Shown one piece after another: positions 44,359 through 52,888 of a stretch of DNA of 64,000 bases (position 1 is its first letter; every line of letters starts with the position of its first letter). The position numbers were made by a program, and so were the translations under genes. Under the pieces are notes generated by a model that ran no database searches, had not been told where the DNA came from, and worked only from the letters and a program-made list of their open reading frames with translations. The DNA comes from Flavobacteriia bacterium (GTDB taxonomy: Bacteria > Bacteroidota > Bacteroidia > Flavobacteriales > Flavobacteriaceae): the NCBI GenBank assembly GCA_004293165.1, contig RDYL01000003.1, forward strand, positions 62,001 through 126,000. Reading direction: 5' to 3'.

Positions 44359-45345
44359 ATGAAGAGTTTGATTAAAATAGTATTGGTTTTAAGTTTATTT
44401 ATGGGTTTTTATTCATGTCAACCAGATGATGGAACTGATGTAATTCCAGCAAGACCTTATGCAGATGTTTATGCTGAGGATATTTTAAAAATAGAAGAGT
44501 TTTTAGATACTCATTATGTAACTATTGATGGGAACTTTAATACAGTTTTTACAAAAATTCCTGATGGAGGTTCTCAAATTCCTGTTTCTGATATGCAGGA
44601 ATTAGAATTTAAAGAAGTAGATCTTCATGATATCACTTATAAGGTTTATTATTTGAAATTGAGAGAAGGTACTGGTGAAAATCCTACAAGAGTTGATTCA
44701 ACACTTGTAGCTTATAAAGGAAATACAATTTATAAAGGAACTGTTAATGGAAATACGGTTTATGATCAATCTGTATTTGAAGAGAATGTTAATCCTATTT
44801 GGTTTAGTTTAGATGGAGTAATTAGAGGTTGGTCTGCAATAATTCCTGAATTTAAAAAAGGATCTTACAATTCAAATCCTGATGGTACTATTTCTTACAG
44901 CGACTTTGGTGTAGGTGTTGTTTTTATTCCTTCTGGTTTGGCTTATTTTAATTCTATAAGACCCGGAATTCAAGCATATTCTAATTTAGTTTTTAATTTT
45001 AAATTGTATAATTTAAGAAGAAGAGATCATGATAGAGATGGTATTTTGTCGATGCATGAATATGGACCTAATTTTGATGAGGATGCAATTGATACAGATG
45101 GTGATGAAAGACCAGATTATATCGATGTTGATGATGATGCTGATGGAGTATTAACGAAAACAGAACGTTCATTTACATATTTGGATGGTACAGAAACTAG
45201 AACAGGTTATTATCCATTTAATGGGGCTCTTGTTGATAATCCTTCTACTCCATATGATGATACAAAGGGTATCCCTAGTTGTTCAAATGATTTCACAACA
45301 GCTACTAGGTTAAGAAGGCATTTAGATCCTACTTGTAGAAATTAA
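44359..45345 (+). CDS. FKBP-type peptidyl-prolyl isomerase lipoprotein with calcium-binding tail
   Basis: 328 aa from the ATG at 44359 (an ATG at 44320 is in frame but precedes a better lipoprotein signal). Lipobox GFYSC. An FKBP-like domain runs about 90-225: VDSTLVAYKGN, WFSLDGVIRGWSAIIPEFKKG, FIPSGLAYF. The last 90 residues hold acidic loops like thrombospondin type-3/EF-hand repeats (DHDRDGILSMHE, DTDGDERPDYIDVDDDADG), likely calcium-binding. FKBP lipoproteins of this sort are common in Flavobacteria; a gliding or secretion role is possible but not shown by the sequence. Confidence 0.83.
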   Translation: MKSLIKIVLVLSLFMGFYSCQPDDGTDVIPARPYADVYAEDILKIEEFLDTHYVTIDGNFNTVFTKIPDGGSQIPVSDMQELEFKEVDLHDITYKVYYLKLREGTGENPTRVDSTLVAYKGNTIYKGTVNGNTVYDQSVFEENVNPIWFSLDGVIRGWSAIIPEFKKGSYNSNPDGTISYSDFGVGVVFIPSGLAYFNSIRPGIQAYSNLVFNFKLYNLRRRDHDRDGILSMHEYGPNFDEDAIDTDGDERPDYIDVDDDADGVLTKTERSFTYLDGTETRTGYYPFNGALVDNPSTPYDDTKGIPSCSNDFTTATRLRRHLDPTCRN

Positions 45346-45361
45346 TGTATATTTAAATATT

Positions 45362-45390
45362 AAAGACCGATGAAAATTGGTCTTTTTTTT
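45362..45390 (+). terminator. Terminator of the FKBP gene
   Basis: AAAGACCGAT/ATTGGTCTTT stem (one G.T pair) closed by a GAAA tetraloop, then a run of T. Confidence 0.8.
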
Positions 45391-45475
45391 ATACAAAAAA
45401 AAACTCCAATTTTCATTGGAGTGATTTTTACTAAACTAACCCTAACTATATGAGAATTCTATTCTTATTACTATG
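45391..45475 (-). ncRNA. Candidate small RNA ending in an intrinsic terminator
   Basis: On the minus strand a GATATTTG box (45483-45476, 7 of 8 match to TAnnTTTG) is followed about 60 nt later by an ACTCCAAT/ATTGGAGT hairpin with a GAAA loop and eight T. The stretch between has no start codon in a useful frame. A transcript of about 75-80 nt would result. It could equally be only the long 3' UTR and terminator of the DUF4197 gene, whose end is about 110 nt upstream. Confidence 0.3.
45395..45422 (-). terminator. Minus-strand terminator
   Basis: ACTCCAAT/ATTGGAGT stem with a GAAA loop on the minus strand and eight T residues (45402-45395). Ends the leftward DUF4197 unit, or the candidate small RNA. 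Confidence 0.75.
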
Positions 45476-45588
45476 CAAATATCCGATGAATTTTTGAATT
45501 GTAATGTTAAGGTTGTGTTATTCTTATGTTATTGATTATTAAAATTTTAAAGTTTTTTTTTGAAAATAAATAAATTTCGTAGAAAGAA

Positions 45589-46300
45589 TTATTTTTGATC
45601 TTGTAAAGCAAATACTTTTCTTAATAAATCAGAACTTCTTGAGGCTAAATTAGTTCGAATATCTTTTTCTTCCACTGCAATCATTTTGAAAACTCCTTCC
45701 ATAGCTTTTTTAGTGGTATAGTCTGTTAAATCGGGATTTACTTTTTTAACTAGCGGAATGCTATTGTACTTAGTGATAATTTCTTTCCAAACTTTATCAG
45801 CGCCAACTTTGGTGTACGAATTTTTAATTACGGGATTAAATTTGGTATACAAAGCAGTAGAAGTTGTATTTTGTAAATAGGTTGTTGCCGAACTTTCGTT
45901 ACCCATTAAAATGTTTTTGGCATCGTTGAACGACATTTGTTTTACAGCATCCACAAAAACTGGTGTCGCTTCTTTAACAGCATCTTCCGCAGCACGATTA
46001 ATTACTTTTAAACCTTCGTCAGCTAATTTACCCATACCTATTTGACGTAGTTTCTTATCGACTGTTTGAAGTTCTTCGGGTAATAATATTTTTACAGCTT
46101 CATTTTTAAAAAAAACCATCTGTTGCGGTTAATTTTGAAACTTGTTTAGCAATACCATTGTTCAATGCTTCTTTTAATCCATTTCCTATTTCTGCCTGAC
46201 TCAATACACCGGTTCCTTGTGGTAATTGATCTAAAACTTGTTGCATTTCGGCACAACCAAACAAACCAAATGCTACTAAACTAAGGGCGATTTTTCTCAT
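45589..46300 (-). pseudogene. DUF4197 family lipoprotein gene split by a homopolymer frameshift
   Basis: The N-terminal part (46300-46106) starts MRKIALSLVAFGLFGCAEMQQ, a lipobox signal, and ends ...KLTATDGFF at a stop. The C-terminal part (46119-45589) begins within FFKNEAVKILLPEELQ and carries the rest of DUF4197. DUF4197 proteins read TDGFFKNEAVK continuously, so the break is one extra T in a run of eight (plus-strand A8, 46108-46115). The full protein would be about 236 aa, lipid-anchored, function unknown. The rest of the frame has no other defect, so this may be a sequence error. Confidence 0.85.
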
Positions 46301-46428
46301 ATTTTTCTGTTTTACTAACTTATTTCCAAAGATAGTGCCATTTTTTGACTGAATTTATTCTAAAATTTGAATGAAATAAAATTATTAAATTCGTAAATTG
46401 CACCCTTAAAAACGAATAAAAATTACAG

Positions 46429-49400
46429 ATGGAACTACAAACTCCTTATATTCCTAAAAATAAAGTAAGAATTGTGACCGCAGCGTCACTTTTTGATGGA
46501 CACGATGCAGCCATTAATATCATGCGTAGAATTATTCAAGCTACGGGTGTTGAGGTTATTCACCTTGGACATGATAGAAGTGTGGAAGAAGTTGTAAATA
46601 CAGCTATTCAAGAAGATGCGAATGCGATTGCAATGACATCTTACCAAGGAGGTCATAACGAATATTTCAAATACATGTATGATTTGCTTAAAGAAAAAGG
46701 AGCAGGTCACATCAAAATATTTGGTGGAGGTGGAGGTGTTATCTTACCTTCTGAAATTTCAGAATTACACGAATACGGTATCGAAAGAATTTATTCGCCA
46801 GATGACGGTCGTGCCATGGGATTACAAGGTATGATAAACGATTTAGTGCAACGTTCGGATTATCCAATTGGAGATAAATTAACGGGAGAATTATCGCATA
46901 TCGAAGATAAAAATCCAACTGCAATTGCACGATTAATTTCTGCAGCTGAGAATTTTCCAGAAATTGCAAAATCAGTTTTTGACCAAATTCACCAAAAGAA
47001 TGAAACGTCAAAAATCCCAGTTTTAGGAATCACAGGAACGGGTGGTGCCGGAAAATCATCGTTAGTAGATGAATTAGTACGTCGTTTTTTAATCGATTTC
47101 CCTGAAAAAACTATTGGATTAATTTCGGTTGACCCATCAAAACGTAAAACGGGAGGTGCTTTGTTAGGCGATAGAATTCGTATGAATGCGATTAATAATT
47201 CTCGTGTTTATATGCGTTCGTTGGCTACACGTCAATCTAATTTGGCTTTATCAAAATATGTGGCTGAAGCAATTGAAGTGTTGAAAGCTGCTAAATATGA
47301 CATCATTATTTTAGAAACATCTGGAATTGGACAATCGGATACCGAAATTTTAGAACATTCTGATGTTTCATTATACGTAATGACACCAGAATTTGGAGCA
47401 GCAACACAATTAGAAAAAATCGATATGTTAGATTTTGCTGATTTAGTTGCTTTGAATAAATTTGACAAACGTGGTGCTTTAGATGCCATTCGTGATGTAA
47501 AAAAACAATACCAACGCAATCATAATTTATGGGATGTAGATACTGATAAAATGCCAATTTTTGGGACAATCGCCTCGCAATTCAACGACCCAGGAATGAA
47601 CACGTTGTACAAATCTATCATGGATAAGATTGTAGCCAAAACAGGAGCTGATTTAAAATCGACTTTTGAAATTACACGTGAAATGAGCGAGAAAATTTTC
47701 GTAATTCCGCCTCACAGAACACGTTATTTATCTGAAATTGCAGAAAACAATAGAAAATACGACGAAACAGCACTTTCGCAAGTAGAAGTAGCTCAAAAAT
47801 TATACGGAATTTGCAAAACTATAGAAACCGTTAACGGAAATGTTCCACAAATAGATAAAGCAGGAATTGTTGAAAGTTCTTTGAACATTACTGCTGATAA
47901 CAAAGATTTTGTTTCGTTATTGACTAAAGAATTCGACCGTGTAAAAATGAATTTGGACCCATACAACTGGGAAATCATTTTAACTTGGGACGAAAAAGTA
48001 AACAAATACAAAAATCCTGTTTATAGTTTTAAAGTTCGTGATAAAGAAATCAAAATTGCAACGCATACTGAATCGTTATCACATTCTCAAATTCCAAAAG
48101 TTTCTTTGCCAAAATACCAAGCTTGGGGAGATATATTAAAATGGAATTTACAAGAAAATGTTCCAGGTGAATTCCCATTCGCATCAGGATTATATCCGTT
48201 CAAACGCGAAGGTGAAGATCCAAGTAGAATGTTTGCAGGAGAAGGAGGACCAGAACGTACCAACAAACGTTTCCATTATGTTTCTGCGGGATTACCAGCA
48301 AAACGTTTATCAACCGCTTTTGACTCGGTAACTTTATATGGAAATGATCCACATATTCGTCCTGATATTTATGGAAAAATTGGAAATGCAGGAGTTTCAA
48401 TTTGTTGCTTAGATGATGCGAAGAAATTATATTCAGGTTTCGATTTAAGTCATCCATTAACTTCCGTTTCGATGACAATTAATGGTCCAGCACCAATGTT
48501 GTTAGGATTCTTCATGAATGCTGCTATCGATCAAAACTGTGAGAAATATGTCATTGAAAACGGTTTACAAGATGAAGTTGAAGCTAAAATCAACGAAATC
48601 TACAAGAAAAAAGGAGTAGAGCGTCCAAGATATCAAGGAACTTTACCAGAAGGAAATAATGGCTTAGGTTTAATGCTTTTAGGAGTTACAGGTGACCAAG
48701 TTTTACCTTTTGATGTATATCAAGATATTAAAATTAAAACGTTAGCACAAGTTCGTGGAACAGTTCAAGCTGATATTTTAAAAGAAGATCAAGCACAAAA
48801 TACTTGTATTTTCTCTACGGAATTTGCATTGCGTTTGATGGGTGACGTTCAAGAATATTTCATTAAGCAAAACGTTCGTAATTTCTATTCCGTTTCGATT
48901 TCGGGATATCATATTGCTGAAGCAGGAGCGAATCCTATTACACAATTAGCTTTCACGTTAGCAAATGGTTTCACTTATGTAGAATATTATTTAAGTCGTG
49001 GAATGAACATCAACGATTTCGGTCCGAACTTATCATTTTTCTTCTCAAACGGAATTGATCCAGAATATGCGGTAATCGGTCGTGTAGCACGTAAAATTTG
49101 GGCGAAAGCCTTGAAAAATAAATACGGAGCCAACGAAAGAGCACAAATGTTGAAATACCACATTCAAACTTCGGGACGTTCGTTACACGCACAAGAGATT
49201 GATTTTAATGATATTCGTACGACTTTACAAGCTTTATATGCGATTTACGACAACTGTAACTCGTTGCATACGAATGCTTACGACGAAGCGATTACGACTC
49301 CAACTGAAGAATCAGTGCGTAGAGCAATGGCAATTCAGTTGATTATTAATAAAGAATTAGGTTTAGCGAAAAATGAAAACCCAATTCAAGGTTCGTTCAT

Positions 49401-49854
49401 AATTGAAGAATTAACCGATTTAGTAGAAGATGCTGTTTTACAAGAATTTGACAGAATCACAGAACGTGGAGGAGTTCTTGGCGCAATGGAAACCATGTAC
49501 CAACGTTCAAAAATTCAAGAAGAATCATTGTATTACGAAACCTTGAAACACACAGGAGAATTCCCAATTATTGGTGTAAATACCTTCTTGAGTTCTAAAG
49601 GTTCGCCAACAGTTATTCCAGCTGAGGTTATTCGTGCAACGGAGGAAGAAAAACAATATCAAATCGATATGTTAACCGATTTGCATAAAACAAGTGCAGA
49701 AAAAGTAGCCGAGCACATTAATATTTTACAAGAAGCAGCGATTAAGAACCAAAACATTTTCGAAAAATTAATGGATGCAACTAAGGTTTGTTCGTTAGGG
49801 CAAATCACCAATGCGTTATTCGAGGTTGGTGGTCAGTATCGACGCAATATGTAA
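46429..49854 (+). CDS. icmF: Fused isobutyryl-CoA mutase (IcmF)
   Basis: 1141 aa. Order: B12-binding domain (cobalt-ligand motif DGHDAA, residues 23-28), G3E-type GTPase chaperone of the MeaB kind (Walker [15 protein letters not shown] about 200; LNKFDKRG-type specificity loop about 345), then the mutase TIM barrel, with [26 protein letters not shown] and [12 protein letters not shown]. Fusing GTPase and mutase is the hallmark of IcmF, which interconverts isobutyryl-CoA and n-butyryl-CoA using adenosylcobalamin. A palindrome and T run follow, which may end transcription. Confidence 0.94.
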   Translation: MELQTPYIPKNKVRIVTAASLFDGHDAAINIMRRIIQATGVEVIHLGHDRSVEEVVNTAIQEDANAIAMTSYQGGHNEYFKYMYDLLKEKGAGHIKIFGGGGGVILPSEISELHEYGIERIYSPDDGRAMGLQGMINDLVQRSDYPIGDKLTGELSHIEDKNPTAIARLISAAENFPEIAKSVFDQIHQKNETSKIPVLGITGTGGAGKSSLVDELVRRFLIDFPEKTIGLISVDPSKRKTGGALLGDRIRMNAINNSRVYMRSLATRQSNLALSKYVAEAIEVLKAAKYDIIILETSGIGQSDTEILEHSDVSLYVMTPEFGAATQLEKIDMLDFADLVALNKFDKRGALDAIRDVKKQYQRNHNLWDVDTDKMPIFGTIASQFNDPGMNTLYKSIMDKIVAKTGADLKSTFEITREMSEKIFVIPPHRTRYLSEIAENNRKYDETALSQVEVAQKLYGICKTIETVNGNVPQIDKAGIVESSLNITADNKDFVSLLTKEFDRVKMNLDPYNWEIILTWDEKVNKYKNPVYSFKVRDKEIKIATHTESLSHSQIPKVSLPKYQAWGDILKWNLQENVPGEFPFASGLYPFKREGEDPSRMFAGEGGPERTNKRFHYVSAGLPAKRLSTAFDSVTLYGNDPHIRPDIYGKIGNAGVSICCLDDAKKLYSGFDLSHPLTSVSMTINGPAPMLLGFFMNAAIDQNCEKYVIENGLQDEVEAKINEIYKKKGVERPRYQGTLPEGNNGLGLMLLGVTGDQVLPFDVYQDIKIKTLAQVRGTVQADILKEDQAQNTCIFSTEFALRLMGDVQEYFIKQNVRNFYSVSISGYHIAEAGANPITQLAFTLANGFTYVEYYLSRGMNINDFGPNLSFFFSNGIDPEYAVIGRVARKIWAKALKNKYGANERAQMLKYHIQTSGRSLHAQEIDFNDIRTTLQALYAIYDNCNSLHTNAYDEAITTPTEESVRRAMAIQLIINKELGLAKNENPIQGSFIIEELTDLVEDAVLQEFDRITERGGVLGAMETMYQRSKIQEESLYYETLKHTGEFPIIGVNTFLSSKGSPTVIPAEVIRATEEEKQYQIDMLTDLHKTSAEKVAEHINILQEAAIKNQNIFEKLMDATKVCSLGQITNALFEVGGQYRRNM

Positions 49855-49877
49855 TATTTCGAATGTATATATTTTGT

Positions 49878-49902
49878 AGAGACAAGGCAATGCCTTGTCT
49901 CT
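49878..49902. repeat. REP-like palindrome, probably also the icmF terminator
   Basis: Perfect 12-bp arms AGAGACAAGGCA/TGCCTTGTCTCT around one A, followed by a run of T (49902-49909). The same palindrome, with T in the centre, is inside the RAYT gene at 50284. Confidence 0.85.
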
Positions 49903-49990
49903 TTTTTTTGAATCCATTCAAAAAAAATCAAAATCATTTTCAATTCCCAAAATAATTTCATTATTTCGTAATATTATAACATTCAACGCC

Positions 49991-50557
49991 ATGCAAAATA
50001 AATTTCAAAACAAATACCGCATTCCTTCCGCACGTCTACAAACCTGGGATTATGCCAACAATGGTGCCTATTTTATTACCATTTGCACCCAAAATCGAGA
50101 ACATTTTTTTGGAAATATTAAAAACGGAATTATGCAATTATCCGAAATCGGGAAATTGGCAGCACAATTTTGGTATGAAATACCCAATCATTTTTCAATG
50201 ATTGAATTGGGTAATTTTGTGGTGATGCCAAATCATGTTCATGGGATATTGATTATTGACAAAACGAATGATGAACCATTCGTAGAGACAAGGCATTGCC
50301 TTGTCTCTAACATCGAAACCAATTCAATTATTGGTTCATCCCGATTTCAAAATCAGGAAAAAAATACCATTTCATCAATCGTAGGTTCATATAAATCCAT
50401 AGTCACCAAAATGTCACGACAAATCAACCCCAATTTCGGGTGGCAATCCCGATTTCACGATCATATCATTCGTAATTCGGAATCATTTGAAAAAATTCAA
50501 CATTATATTGAACAAAATCCATCAAAATGGAAAGAAGATACATTTTATAAATTATGA
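49991..50557 (+). CDS. REP-associated tyrosine transposase (RAYT)
   Basis: 188 aa single-strand transposase of the Y1/TnpA_REP group. It begins MQNKFQNKYRIPSARLQTWD and has TICTQNREHFFG, then the HuH histidines in VVMPNHVHGIL and the catalytic tyrosine in the final HDHIIRNSESFEKIQHYIE (Tyr after the helix). An upstream in-frame ATG (49895) reads through the palindrome and has atypical sequence, so it was not used. Domesticated RAYTs act on the REP palindromes around them; the same palindrome is found just upstream and within this gene. Confidence 0.88.
   Translation: MQNKFQNKYRIPSARLQTWDYANNGAYFITICTQNREHFFGNIKNGIMQLSEIGKLAAQFWYEIPNHFSMIELGNFVVMPNHVHGILIIDKTNDEPFVETRHCLVSNIETNSIIGSSRFQNQEKNTISSIVGSYKSIVTKMSRQINPNFGWQSRFHDHIIRNSESFEKIQHYIEQNPSKWKEDTFYKL
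50284..50308. repeat. REP-like palindrome inside the RAYT coding region
   Basis: Arms AGAGACAAGGCA/TGCCTTGTCTCT identical to the copy at 49878, one centre base differing. It is in frame and adds residues VETRHCLVS to the transposase. Confidence 0.85.
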
Positions 50558-51030
50558 AACCAATCATCAAAACCTTCCCAATAACAAAATTCATCGGAAT
50601 GAATAGTGTAATTTCCTATTCAGATTACCGAATAGGAGAATTGTGGGGTAATTTTATGCCACGACGAAATGAAATTCAAAATACAATAGGAACGGATTTA
50701 TTCAATATTCAAATCAATCCCGATAATTTTGATTTTAATCCGCAAACTGAGTTTGTGAAATGGGCTGTGATTCCTGTAACAGATTTTAAATCTATTCCAG
50801 ATGGAATGCAACAGTTAATAGTTGAAGAAGGATTGTATGCGGTTTTCAATCATGTGGGAGATGCAGTAAAAGCAAGAGAAACTTTTGGTTATATTTTTGG
50901 TGTTTGGTTGCCTAACTCGGAATATCAATTAGATAATCGTCCGCATTTCGAAATATTAGGAGCGAAATATAAAAATAATTCACCCGATTCTGAAGAAGAA
51001 ATTTGGATTCCTGTTAAAAGAAAAGCTTAA
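50554..51030 (+). CDS. GyrI-like/AraC effector-binding domain protein
   Basis: 158 aa, single SOUL/GyrI-like fold. The family ending WLPNSEYQLDNRPHFEILG and EEEIWIPVKRKA is clear. There is no helix-turn-helix, so it is a stand-alone small-molecule binding protein; some such proteins bind or hydrolyse toxic compounds, and the ligand is unknown. Its start overlaps the end of the RAYT gene by 4 bases (ATGA), an arrangement that may be chance or show co-translation. Confidence 0.83.
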   Translation: MKPIIKTFPITKFIGMNSVISYSDYRIGELWGNFMPRRNEIQNTIGTDLFNIQINPDNFDFNPQTEFVKWAVIPVTDFKSIPDGMQQLIVEEGLYAVFNHVGDAVKARETFGYIFGVWLPNSEYQLDNRPHFEILGAKYKNNSPDSEEEIWIPVKRKA

Positions 51031-51398
51031 AATTCTCCATCCACATAAAACCATTTTTCGTTTTCTAATTTAAAAGTTGAATGTTCGTAATGTACTTGTG
51101 CTTTTAAATTTTCATCTAAATAATACGCTTTGAAGGTAACTGTGTTTTCTGTTGAGGCTAGAACTTCTAGTTTTAACCATTTGTTGGCTTGACTCCAATC
51201 TAAAATATCTTTTTTGTTGTGGAATCGTCTTTTTGAAATATGAGTAGTGTTTACCAAGTAATCGGCGGCACCCGTTGCAAAAGCACTATAACGAGAACGC
51301 ATTAAGGTTTCTGCTGTGGGTGTGTTTTTAATTCCTTTGATATAAGGTTCACAGCAATTTTGAAAGGAAACGTTATTTCCGCAATAGCAACCCGACAT
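51027..51398 (-). CDS. YchJ family protein (UPF0225) with SEC-C motif
   Basis: 123 aa. It starts with a zinc-binding SEC-C motif (CYCGN, then CC in FQNCCEPY) followed by AETLMRSRYSAFATGAADYLVNTTH, the NTF2-like domain of YchJ proteins. The function is not established. The stop overlaps the end of the convergent GyrI-like gene by 4 bases. The small basic protein gene begins upstream and ends 4 bp after this start, so the two are adjacent on the same strand. Confidence 0.85.
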   Translation of the reverse strand: MSGCYCGNNVSFQNCCEPYIKGIKNTPTAETLMRSRYSAFATGAADYLVNTTHISKRRFHNKKDILDWSQANKWLKLEVLASTENTVTFKAYYLDENLKAQVHYEHSTFKLENEKWFYVDGEF

Positions 51399-51401
51399 AA
51401 A

Positions 51402-51542
51402 TTACGATTTAGATTCGTTGAATTTTCGTTGAATTTCTTTTAATTTTTCTGCTCGAGCATTTTTTTTGGCTTTTTCTTTCGATTGCTCTTTGTGTAATTT
51501 GTCGTTGTGTGCTTTAATATTTTTTGGATTATTTCTTCCCAT
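51402..51542 (-). CDS. Small lysine-rich protein (46 aa)
   Basis: Starts ATG at 51542 and stops at 51402: MGRNNPKNIKAHNDKLHKEQ followed by a run of charged residues (EKAKKNAR, EKLKEIQRK) and ending NESKS. About one third Lys/Arg, no hydrophobic core, so probably a disordered or helical nucleic-acid or ribosome-binding protein. Too short for common gene callers but the codon use and its position directly upstream of YchJ on the same strand support a real gene. No known family recalled with certainty. Confidence 0.6.
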   Translation of the reverse strand: MGRNNPKNIKAHNDKLHKEQSKEKAKKNARAEKLKEIQRKFNESKS

Positions 51543-51649
51543 TTTTATAGCCTTTATATAGATTTCAAAGATACTAATTTATATCGTATAAAAGTTTGGC
51601 ACAAGAATTGGTTATATTTACACAAGAAATAATTTAAAATTTAAATATT

Positions 51650-52168
51650 ATGAAGAAAATTACTTTATTGATAGCTTTTATCGGGATGATAGCACTACAA
51701 AGTTGTACAGTTAACGAAGAAAATGATAATGTTGATAACGATACTATTGCTGAGGTTTTTGAATTGAGAAACGTTAATTTTAGTTATAATAGTTCAACTG
51801 GGGGATACTTTATTTATAGAAGTTTAAATCCTCAAATTTACGCTTCTGATAATATTTTAATTTATAGAATGTCAGATTTAATAGATTCAAATACACCAGT
51901 TTGGCAATTAATTCCTCGAACAGTATATTTTAGTAATGGAGATGAACTTGATTATGATTATGATTTTAGTAAAGAAGATTTTACTATTTATGCAAATGGG
52001 ACTTATGATTTATCAGAAACACCAGAATATATTTTTAATCAAACTTTTAGGATTGTAATAATACCAGGATATTTTTCAAGTAGAAGAGCTGTTCAAGTTG
52101 ATTTTAATGATTATAATGCTGTAATAGAAACTTTTGGTATTAATCCAAATAATATAAAAAATCTTTAA
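51650..52168 (+). CDS. Hypothetical lipoprotein (172 aa)
   Basis: Signal peptide with a lipobox (MIALQSC) and a mature domain rich in Tyr, Asn and Phe that is probably all-beta (FSYNSSTGGYFIYRS, FRIVIIPGYFSSRRAVQVDFNDYNAVI). I recognise it only as a common type of Flavobacterium lipoprotein with no known role. A strong terminator follows (52172). Confidence 0.65.
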   Translation: MKKITLLIAFIGMIALQSCTVNEENDNVDNDTIAEVFELRNVNFSYNSSTGGYFIYRSLNPQIYASDNILIYRMSDLIDSNTPVWQLIPRTVYFSNGDELDYDYDFSKEDFTIYANGTYDLSETPEYIFNQTFRIVIIPGYFSSRRAVQVDFNDYNAVIETFGINPNNIKNL

Positions 52169-52171
52169 ACT

Positions 52172-52204
52172 AAAAGAGCTATCCGATACGATAGCTCTTT
52201 TTTA
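52172..52204. terminator. Bidirectional terminator
   Basis: AAAAGAGCTATC/GATAGCTCTTTT perfect stem with a CGATAC loop and T run, between the lipoprotein gene and the convergent DUF1543 gene. Confidence 0.8.
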
Positions 52205-52765
52205 TTCTGAAATTTTATCAATCTTTAAATAACCAATATGCTTTTCATCTTCTGAAGTCGCATTGGTTTTTGTTATTTTTAAACGGTACTGCAATTTGAA
52301 TTTTTCCGAAAGAATATCTTCAATGTTGTGAATATCATCTACATCAATGCCATATTTATCATCAATATGCGATTCGGCTCCTTTGAAACCATAATGTTTG
52401 TAAAATGTAGTTTGTTTCGCTTTTTTAATCGCTTTGGCTTTTGTTTTCGCAACCACTATTACTTTATAATGATATTCTTCAAATTCACCTTCTTTGTAAC
52501 CACCTAAATTTAAAAAGAATAATTGTTCTTCTTGTGTAAATGGTGTTTCTTTAGATACAACTTCAATTGAAAACCCATTAACAGTTGTGATTTTTTGCCA
52601 TGCGTCAATATGTATTCTACCATTTGCTTCTGGCCAAAAAGCATTCATATCTGGAACTAAATCTTTTAAACCTGTTCCTATCCCGAAAAAAATATCGTGT
52701 TGTTCGGTAAAACGTCCTTTTGGAGTACATCCGAGCATTATCATGTGTAAATTTATTGTTTTCAT
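52202..52765 (-). CDS. DUF1543 domain protein
   Basis: 187 aa. Chosen start MKTINLHMIMLGCTPKG (52765) matches family N-termini; the open frame to 52840 adds residues that look unrelated. Contains the family's EQHDIFFGIG, ANGRIHIDAW and a second similar half (YHYKVIVVAKTKAKAIKKAK, SHIDDKYGIDVDDI). No function is known. Its start is divergent from the glutamine synthetase gene. Confidence 0.8.
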   Translation of the reverse strand: MKTINLHMIMLGCTPKGRFTEQHDIFFGIGTGLKDLVPDMNAFWPEANGRIHIDAWQKITTVNGFSIEVVSKETPFTQEEQLFFLNLGGYKEGEFEEYHYKVIVVAKTKAKAIKKAKQTTFYKHYGFKGAESHIDDKYGIDVDDIHNIEDILSEKFKLQYRLKITKTNATSEDEKHIGYLKIDKISE

Positions 52766-52839
52766 AGTGTAAAAGTAATATTTTTTATGTTTAACCCCTA
52801 AAAAAATAGGGTGCAAATAAATATTTATTAAAAAATTCA

Positions 52840-52847
52840 TATATTTG
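52840..52847 (+). promoter_or_regulatory. -7 box of the glutamine synthetase promoter
   Basis: TATATTTG exact match, 41 bp before ATG 52889. An ATG at 52859 would leave a leader of only about 5 nt, so the later start is preferred. Confidence 0.65.
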
Positions 52848-52888
52848 CATAACTTTTCATGGGTATAACTTTAAACACACACGAACTT

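Noticed and set aside
45450-45497. A 15-residue plus-strand ORF (MRILFLLLCKYPMNF)
   Set aside because: Too short, no promoter, no homology recalled; overlaps the candidate small RNA.
45589-46119. The C-terminal DUF4197 half as an independent gene starting MVFFKNEAVK
   Set aside because: Its start overlaps the 5' half and the two halves fit one DUF4197 protein after a one-base change in the A8 run.
46301-46428. Cobalamin riboswitch upstream of icmF
   Set aside because: The 128-bp gap is too short and has no B12-box-like sequence; only a near-miss -7 box.
49895-49990. Upstream in-frame start of the RAYT gene
   Set aside because: It would begin in the palindrome/terminator and adds residues unlike the family.
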